Positions 21,211 to 24,549 of a stretch of DNA of 24,549 nt are shown here, one piece after another. The number at the start of each line of letters is the position of its first letter. The stretch's first letter is position 1. Source of the stretch: Croceibacterium_A sp964439725 (GTDB lineage: Bacteria; Pseudomonadota; Alphaproteobacteria; Sphingomonadales; Sphingomonadaceae); contig CAYTPY010000024.1 of assembly GCA_964439725.1 (NCBI GenBank), positions 1 to 24,549 on the forward strand, written 5' to 3'. The translations under genes and the position numbers were made by a program. The notes beneath the pieces were generated by a model. It was not told where the DNA came from and did no database searches. It saw only the letters and a list, made by a program, of their open reading frames with translations.

Positions 21211-22230
21211 ATGAAGGTTTATTACGACGCCGACGCCGACCTGAACCTGGTCACGGACAAGAAGATCGCCGTGCTCGGCTACGGCAGCCAGGGCCACGCC
21301 CACGCGCAGAACCTGCGCGACAGCGGCGTGAAGGACATCGCGATCGCGCTGCGTCCAGGTTCGGCATCCGCGAAGAAGGCTGAAGGTGCGGGCTTCAAGG
21401 TGCTGAGCAACAAGGAAGCCGCCGGCTGGGCGGACATCCTGATGATTCTCGCGCCGGACGAGCACCAGGCCGGGATCTGGGAAAACGACCTCAAGGGCAA
21501 CATGAAGCCGGGTGCGGCACTCGCCTTCGCCCACGGCCTCAACATCCATTTCGGCCTGATCGAAGCGCCCGAGGACCTCGACGTGATCATGATCGCGCCG
21601 AAGGGCCCCGGCCACACCGTGCGCGGTGAGTACCTGAAGGGTGGCGGCGTGCCGTGCCTGATTGCGGTCCACCAGGACGCTAGCGGCAATGCACATGACA
21701 TCGCCCTTGCCTATGCCTCCGGCGTCGGCGGCGGCCGCAGCGGCATCATCGAGACGAACTTCAAGGAAGAGTGCGAGACCGACCTGTTCGGCGAGCAGGC
21801 CGTGCTTTGCGGCGGCATCACTCACCTGATCCAGGCCGGATTCGAGACCCTGGTGGAAGCCGGCTACGCTCCGGAGATGGCCTATTTCGAGTGCCTGCAC
21901 GAGACCAAGCTGATCGTCGACCTGCTCTATGAAGGCGGCATCGCCAACATGCGCTATTCGATCAGCAACACCGCCGAATACGGCGACATCACCACCGGCC
22001 CGCGGATCATCACCGACGAGACCAAGGCCGAGATGAAGCGTGTTCTGGCCGACATCCAGTCGGGCCGGTTCGTGAAGAACTTCGTCCTCGACAACCGCGC
22101 CGGCCAGCCTGAACTCAAGGCCGCCCGCAAGGCCGCGGAAGCTCACCCGATCGAGCAGACCGGGTCGCAGCTCCGAGCGATGATGCCGTGGATCGGCAAG
22201 AACAAGCTGGTCGACCAAGAAAAGAACTGA
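21211..22230 (+). CDS. ilvC: Ketol-acid reductoisomerase (NADP+)
   Basis: 339 residues, the standard length of the short class I enzyme. It isomerises and reduces acetolactate to dihydroxyisovalerate, the second step after IlvBN. The N-terminal Rossmann motif is GYGSQGHAHAQNLRDSG (residues 23-39). The metal-binding acidic residues lie in GIIETNFKEECETDLFGEQAVLCGG. The C-terminal helical domain has HETKLIVDLLYEGGIANMRYSISNTAEYGD. The ATG at 21211 (MKVYYDADAD) is the family start; an upstream in-frame start at 21151 lies inside the repeat. AGGGAA (21200-21205) serves as the ribosome binding site. The start lies 17 nt after the palindromic repeat. Confidence 0.98.
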   Translation: MKVYYDADADLNLVTDKKIAVLGYGSQGHAHAQNLRDSGVKDIAIALRPGSASAKKAEGAGFKVLSNKEAAGWADILMILAPDEHQAGIWENDLKGNMKPGAALAFAHGLNIHFGLIEAPEDLDVIMIAPKGPGHTVRGEYLKGGGVPCLIAVHQDASGNAHDIALAYASGVGGGRSGIIETNFKEECETDLFGEQAVLCGGITHLIQAGFETLVEAGYAPEMAYFECLHETKLIVDLLYEGGIANMRYSISNTAEYGDITTGPRIITDETKAEMKRVLADIQSGRFVKNFVLDNRAGQPELKAARKAAEAHPIEQTGSQLRAMMPWIGKNKLVDQEKN

Positions 22231-22236
22231 TGATCG

Positions 22237-22281
22237 CGTCGGCGGGACGGCGCGCTCGCACCGCCGTTCCGCCTCTCGACG
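22237..22281 (+). terminator. GC-rich hairpin after ilvC, possible terminator
   Basis: GGCGGGACGGCG (22241-22252) pairs with CGCCGTTCCGCC (22262-22273), 12 bp with one G-T, extended by CGTC/GACG outside. It lacks a clear T-run (TCTC follows), so its strength as a terminator is uncertain. The remaining gap to yceI (22282-22479) shows no gene. Confidence 0.4.
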
Positions 22282-22479
22282 TCCGCTGTTCGATGCCATC
22301 GGGTGCGAGGCTCAGCGTCTCAAGAGACTCTCCGTGAGACTGTGATCAAGCAACTTTCGTCAGGCGAACGCGAACATAGAGCGAACCCCGCATTTAAGAG
22401 AGCGGTTTTGCCGCGCTTTCAGTGGACATCGTCCGGCAGGCGCGCCAGATTGCCGCCCGACAATTCTCGGGAGACCCTC

Positions 22480-23124
22480 ATGCGTAAACTCACCCTTTCC
22501 CTGATCGGCGCCGTTGGACTTGCCGCCGTCTCGGTCGGCACGCTGCAGGCGCAGGGCGGCGGAGCTCGCACTATCGACAAGAGCCAGATCGAATCGGGCG
22601 CTTATGTTGCCGATGCCGCTCACTCGATGGTGGGCTGGCGTCTCGATCACCTCGGCTTCAACGACTATCTTGGCATCTTCGGCGACGTCGAAGGCACGCT
22701 TCAACTCGATGTCGCCAACCCGGCCGCCTCGAGCGTCGACGTGACGATTCCGATCGCTTCGGTCGTTGTCGCGAGCTCCGGACTGAAGGACCACCTGCTG
22801 CGGGCCGGACAAGACGGCGGCGCCCCGGACTTCTTCGGTCCGAGCCCCGCCCCCGCGCGTTTCGTTTCGACGTCGGTCGAACTGACCGATGACGACGAAG
22901 CCAACATCACTGGGAACCTGACCCTCAACGGCGTCACCAAGCCGGTCACGATCGAGGCCGAACTGGCCGGTGCTGGCACTAACGGCATGAACCAGAAGAA
23001 GACCGTCGGCTTCCACGGCGAGACGAGCATCAAGCGTTCCGAGTTCAACATCCCCTGGGGCATCCCGTTCGGCATCGGCGACGAAGTCGAGCTGGAAATC
23101 ACCGTCGCGTTCGAAAAGCAGTAA
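22480..23124 (+). CDS. YceI-family periplasmic lipid-binding-like protein
   Basis: 214 residues from the ATG at 22480, preceded by GGGAG at 22469-22473. Residues 1-25 are a signal peptide (MRKLTLSLIGAVGLAAVSVGTLQAQ). The YceI lipocalin-like barrel follows: GAYVADAAHSMVGWRLDHLGFNDYLGIFGDVEGTLQLD, then ITGNLTLNGVTKPVTIEAEL and TSIKRSEFNIPWGIPFGIGDEVELEITVAFEK. Members bind isoprenoid chains or polyisoprenoid-type ligands; a function beyond that is not established here. A longer in-frame extension back to 22303 is unsupported. It sits between ilvC and leuA with no known pathway link. Confidence 0.92.
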   Translation: MRKLTLSLIGAVGLAAVSVGTLQAQGGGARTIDKSQIESGAYVADAAHSMVGWRLDHLGFNDYLGIFGDVEGTLQLDVANPAASSVDVTIPIASVVVASSGLKDHLLRAGQDGGAPDFFGPSPAPARFVSTSVELTDDDEANITGNLTLNGVTKPVTIEAELAGAGTNGMNQKKTVGFHGETSIKRSEFNIPWGIPFGIGDEVELEITVAFEKQ

Positions 23125-23135
23125 GATTACGGCAC

Positions 23136-23162
23136 GCGGCGTGGCTCGTGGAGCCGCGCCGC
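23136..23162 (+). terminator. Strong GC-rich hairpin after yceI, possible terminator
   Basis: GCGGCGTGGCTC (23136-23147) pairs with GAGCCGCGCCGC (23151-23162), 12 bp with one wobble and a 3-nt GTG loop. No adjacent T-run follows. It lies 11 nt after the yceI stop and just upstream of the leuA -35 candidate. Confidence 0.45.
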
Positions 23163-23165
23163 CGC

Positions 23166-23194
23166 TGGACACATCGCCTTTTCTCGCCTAGATG
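23166..23194 (+). promoter_or_regulatory. Candidate leuA promoter
   Basis: TGGACA at 23166-23171 is 17 nt from TAGATG at 23189-23194. The predicted start near 23201 is at most a few nt before the leader-peptide ATG at 23203, so the leader transcript could be leaderless. The -10 match is only partial. Confidence 0.35.
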
Positions 23195-23202
23195 CTCGCG
23201 CC

Positions 23203-23250
23203 ATGAACTGCCGCGAGCTCCTGTCGCTGCTTCGACTTACGCGCCCTTAG
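23203..23250 (+). CDS. leuL: leuA leader peptide (leucine-rich)
   Basis: 15 codons plus TAG: MNCRELLSLLRLTRP. Five of the fifteen residues are Leu, clustered as LL-S-LL-R-L, exactly the composition expected of an attenuator control peptide for leucine synthesis. The stop codon lies inside an arm (23243-23253) that can pair with 23285-23295. No alternative in-frame start exists upstream, and no Shine-Dalgarno sequence precedes the ATG. Ribosome stalling at Leu codons under leucine shortage would mask this arm and change the leader fold. leuA starts 128 nt after the stop. Confidence 0.7.
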   Translation: MNCRELLSLLRLTRP

Positions 23251-23351
23251 GCGTGTCATTTGGCCTGCGTGCTGCGCGGGCGCCCGCCTAAGGGCTCTGC
23301 AAACCACCCGTCGAAACGATCCTGCGGTCCGCGCACTATTTGGTGGGCCGC
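23243..23351 (+). promoter_or_regulatory. leuA attenuator region with alternative stems
   Basis: GCCCTTAGGCG (23243-23253, containing the leader stop) is perfectly complementary over 11 bp to CGCCTAAGGGC (23285-23295). Between them GCCTGCG/CGCGGGC (23263-23269/23275-23281) forms a 7-bp hairpin. A further stem (23324-23330 with 23345-23351, one wobble) lies before the leuA start. No clear T-run is visible, so the final stop may be a weak intrinsic or Rho-dependent terminator, or act on translation. Confidence 0.6.
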
Positions 23352-23378
23352 GCGACAGCCAGGTATTAAGGCACTCTC

Positions 23379-24549
23379 ATGACGATGCTTTCGGATCCGG
23401 GCCGCAAGTACAGGCCCTTCCCCCCCGTAAACCTGCCCGACCGGCAGTGGCCCAGCCGCACCATCACCCAGCCCCCGCGCTGGCTTTCCACCGATCTGCG
23501 CGACGGCAACCAGGCCATCGTCGACCCAATGGACGCGGTGAAGAAGAACCGCTTCTTTGACCTACTCGTTGAGATCGGCGTCAAGGAAATCGAGATCGGC
23601 TTTCCCGCTGCCGGACAGACCGAGTTCGACTTCATCCAGGGGCTCGTGCGTTCGGGCAAGATCCCCGACGACGTGACCGTCCAGGTGCTGACCCAGGCGC
23701 GCCAGGATTTGATACAGCGCTCGTTCGAGAGCCTCGAAGGCGCGCGAGCGGCGATCGTCCATGTCTACAACGCGGTCAGTCCCGCCTGGCGCGAGATCGT
23801 GTTCCGGATGACGCGGCCGGAGGTGAAGCAAATCGCCGTTAACGCGGCCACGATGCTGCGTGACGAGGCTGCCAAGCGCCCCAACACCGACTGGCACTTC
23901 GAATACTCGCCCGAGACCTTTTCGACCGCGGAGCTCGATTTCAGCCTTGAGGTTTGCGAGGCAGTGATGGACGTGCTGCAGCCGACCAGGGAGCGGCCGC
24001 TGATCCTAAACCTGCCGGCGACCGTCGAGGCGGCGACGCCCAACATCTACGCCGATCAGATCGAGTACTTCTGCCGCAACCTGCCCAACAGGGAGGCAGC
24101 TGCGATCAGCCTCCACACGCACAATGATCGCGGCACGGGCGTGGCAGCGGCCGAGCTAGGCATCATGGCCGGCGCCGACCGTGTCGAAGGCTGCCTGTTC
24201 GGCAACGGCGAGCGCACGGGCAACTGCTGCCTCGTGACGGTCGCGCTCAACATGTACACGCAAGGGATCGATCCCGGCCTCGATTTCTCGGAGATCGATC
24301 GAATCATCGAGACGGTCGAGTACTGCAACCAGATCCCGGTCCATCCACGCCATCCTTATGGCGGCGAGTTGGTGTTCACGGCCTTTTCCGGCAGCCACCA
24401 GGACGCGATCAAGAAGGGCTTCGAAGCGCACGCCCAGCAGAACGACGAGTTCTGGCGTGTGCCTTACCTGCCGATCGATCCGGCCGACCTCGGCCGCAAC
24501 TACGAGGCGGTGATCCGCGTCAACTCCCAGTCCGGCAAGGGCGGCTTCG
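23379..24549 (+). CDS. leuA: 2-isopropylmalate synthase, long form (3' end outside window)
   Basis: The first 390 codons of a longer gene; the frame stays open to the right edge. It condenses 2-oxoisovalerate with acetyl-CoA, the committed step to leucine. The N-terminus RKYRPFPPVNLPDRQWPSRTI is that of the long LeuA group (~550 residues). LSTDLRDGNQA (residues 36-46) carries the metal-binding Asp42, HTHNDRGTG (246-254) supplies the two metal-binding His residues, and GCLFGNGERTGN follows. The C-terminal leucine-sensing domain is not visible. The ATG at 23379 and a second at 23385 are both possible. It is preceded by a leucine-rich leader peptide. Confidence 0.97.
   Translation, partial: MTMLSDPGRKYRPFPPVNLPDRQWPSRTITQPPRWLSTDLRDGNQAIVDPMDAVKKNRFFDLLVEIGVKEIEIGFPAAGQTEFDFIQGLVRSGKIPDDVTVQVLTQARQDLIQRSFESLEGARAAIVHVYNAVSPAWREIVFRMTRPEVKQIAVNAATMLRDEAAKRPNTDWHFEYSPETFSTAELDFSLEVCEAVMDVLQPTRERPLILNLPATVEAATPNIYADQIEYFCRNLPNREAAAISLHTHNDRGTGVAAAELGIMAGADRVEGCLFGNGERTGNCCLVTVALNMYTQGIDPGLDFSEIDRIIETVEYCNQIPVHPRHPYGGELVFTAFSGSHQDAIKKGFEAHAQQNDEFWRVPYLPIDPADLGRNYEAVIRVNSQSGKGGF

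Noticed and set aside
20995..22299. 434-codon open frame on the minus strand
   Set aside because: Antisense to ilvC and reading through the palindromic repeat; no protein family recognised.
22282..22479. Possible regulatory RNA or small gene before yceI
   Set aside because: Only short repeats (GAGACT twice near 22325-22340) and a weak GCGG/CCGC hairpin near 22403-22415; no promoter or ORF that I could support.

Overview
The window is about 24.5 kb of GC-rich, tightly packed core chromosome. Protein signatures and gene order point to an alphaproteobacterium of the order Sphingomonadales (Erythrobacteraceae or Sphingomonadaceae). The assignment rests on the RpoD tail, the acetolactate synthase and long-form LeuA types, an EcfG-type promoter motif and a family of small sphingomonad-like secreted proteins. 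No phage, integrase, IS element, CRISPR array, tRNA or rRNA was seen. The only repeat-like element is a palindromic REP/MITE-type unit between ilvN and ilvC.

Layout. 1-417 is the 3' end of rpoD, followed by an EcfG-type promoter and a compact structured region ending in an intrinsic terminator (candidate sRNA, 468-567). 656-994 encodes a haem-binding lipoprotein. 1163-4338 is a plus-strand operon: rpiB, glyA, a small membrane protein, nrdR, and a TrmJ-type rRNA/tRNA methyltransferase. 4441-4710 is a small exported protein. rpsD (4912-5526) has its own promoter, a structured leader and a strong terminator, and is followed by a 60-residue conserved-looking protein.

From 13274 down to 5801 the minus strand carries xseB, ispA, coaD, a periplasmic cyclophilin, queA, an ABC exporter pair, a DUF481 outer-membrane protein and tgt. 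queA and tgt belong to the same queuosine tRNA pathway but are separated by the transporter and barrel genes. purL (13394-15616) diverges from xseB and is followed by a DUF418 membrane protein, which converges on serB. serB and miaA are divergent, with overlapping 5' ends.

18690 to the right edge is a branched-chain amino acid region: ilvB-ilvN, ilvC, a YceI-family protein, and leuA (cut by the window end). Together IlvBN, IlvC and LeuA make the acetohydroxyacid and isopropylmalate intermediates of valine, isoleucine and leucine. Each unit has a different 5' arrangement. ilvB has an intrinsic terminator immediately before its ribosome binding site. ilvC has the palindromic repeat 17 nt before its start. 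leuA has a 15-codon leucine-rich leader peptide with alternative stems, a classical attenuator whose leader may be translated from a leaderless transcript.

I found no clearly new multi-gene system. The most interesting signals are non-coding: the candidate stress-induced sRNA after rpoD, the leuA and ilvB leaders, and the shared serB/miaA start region.
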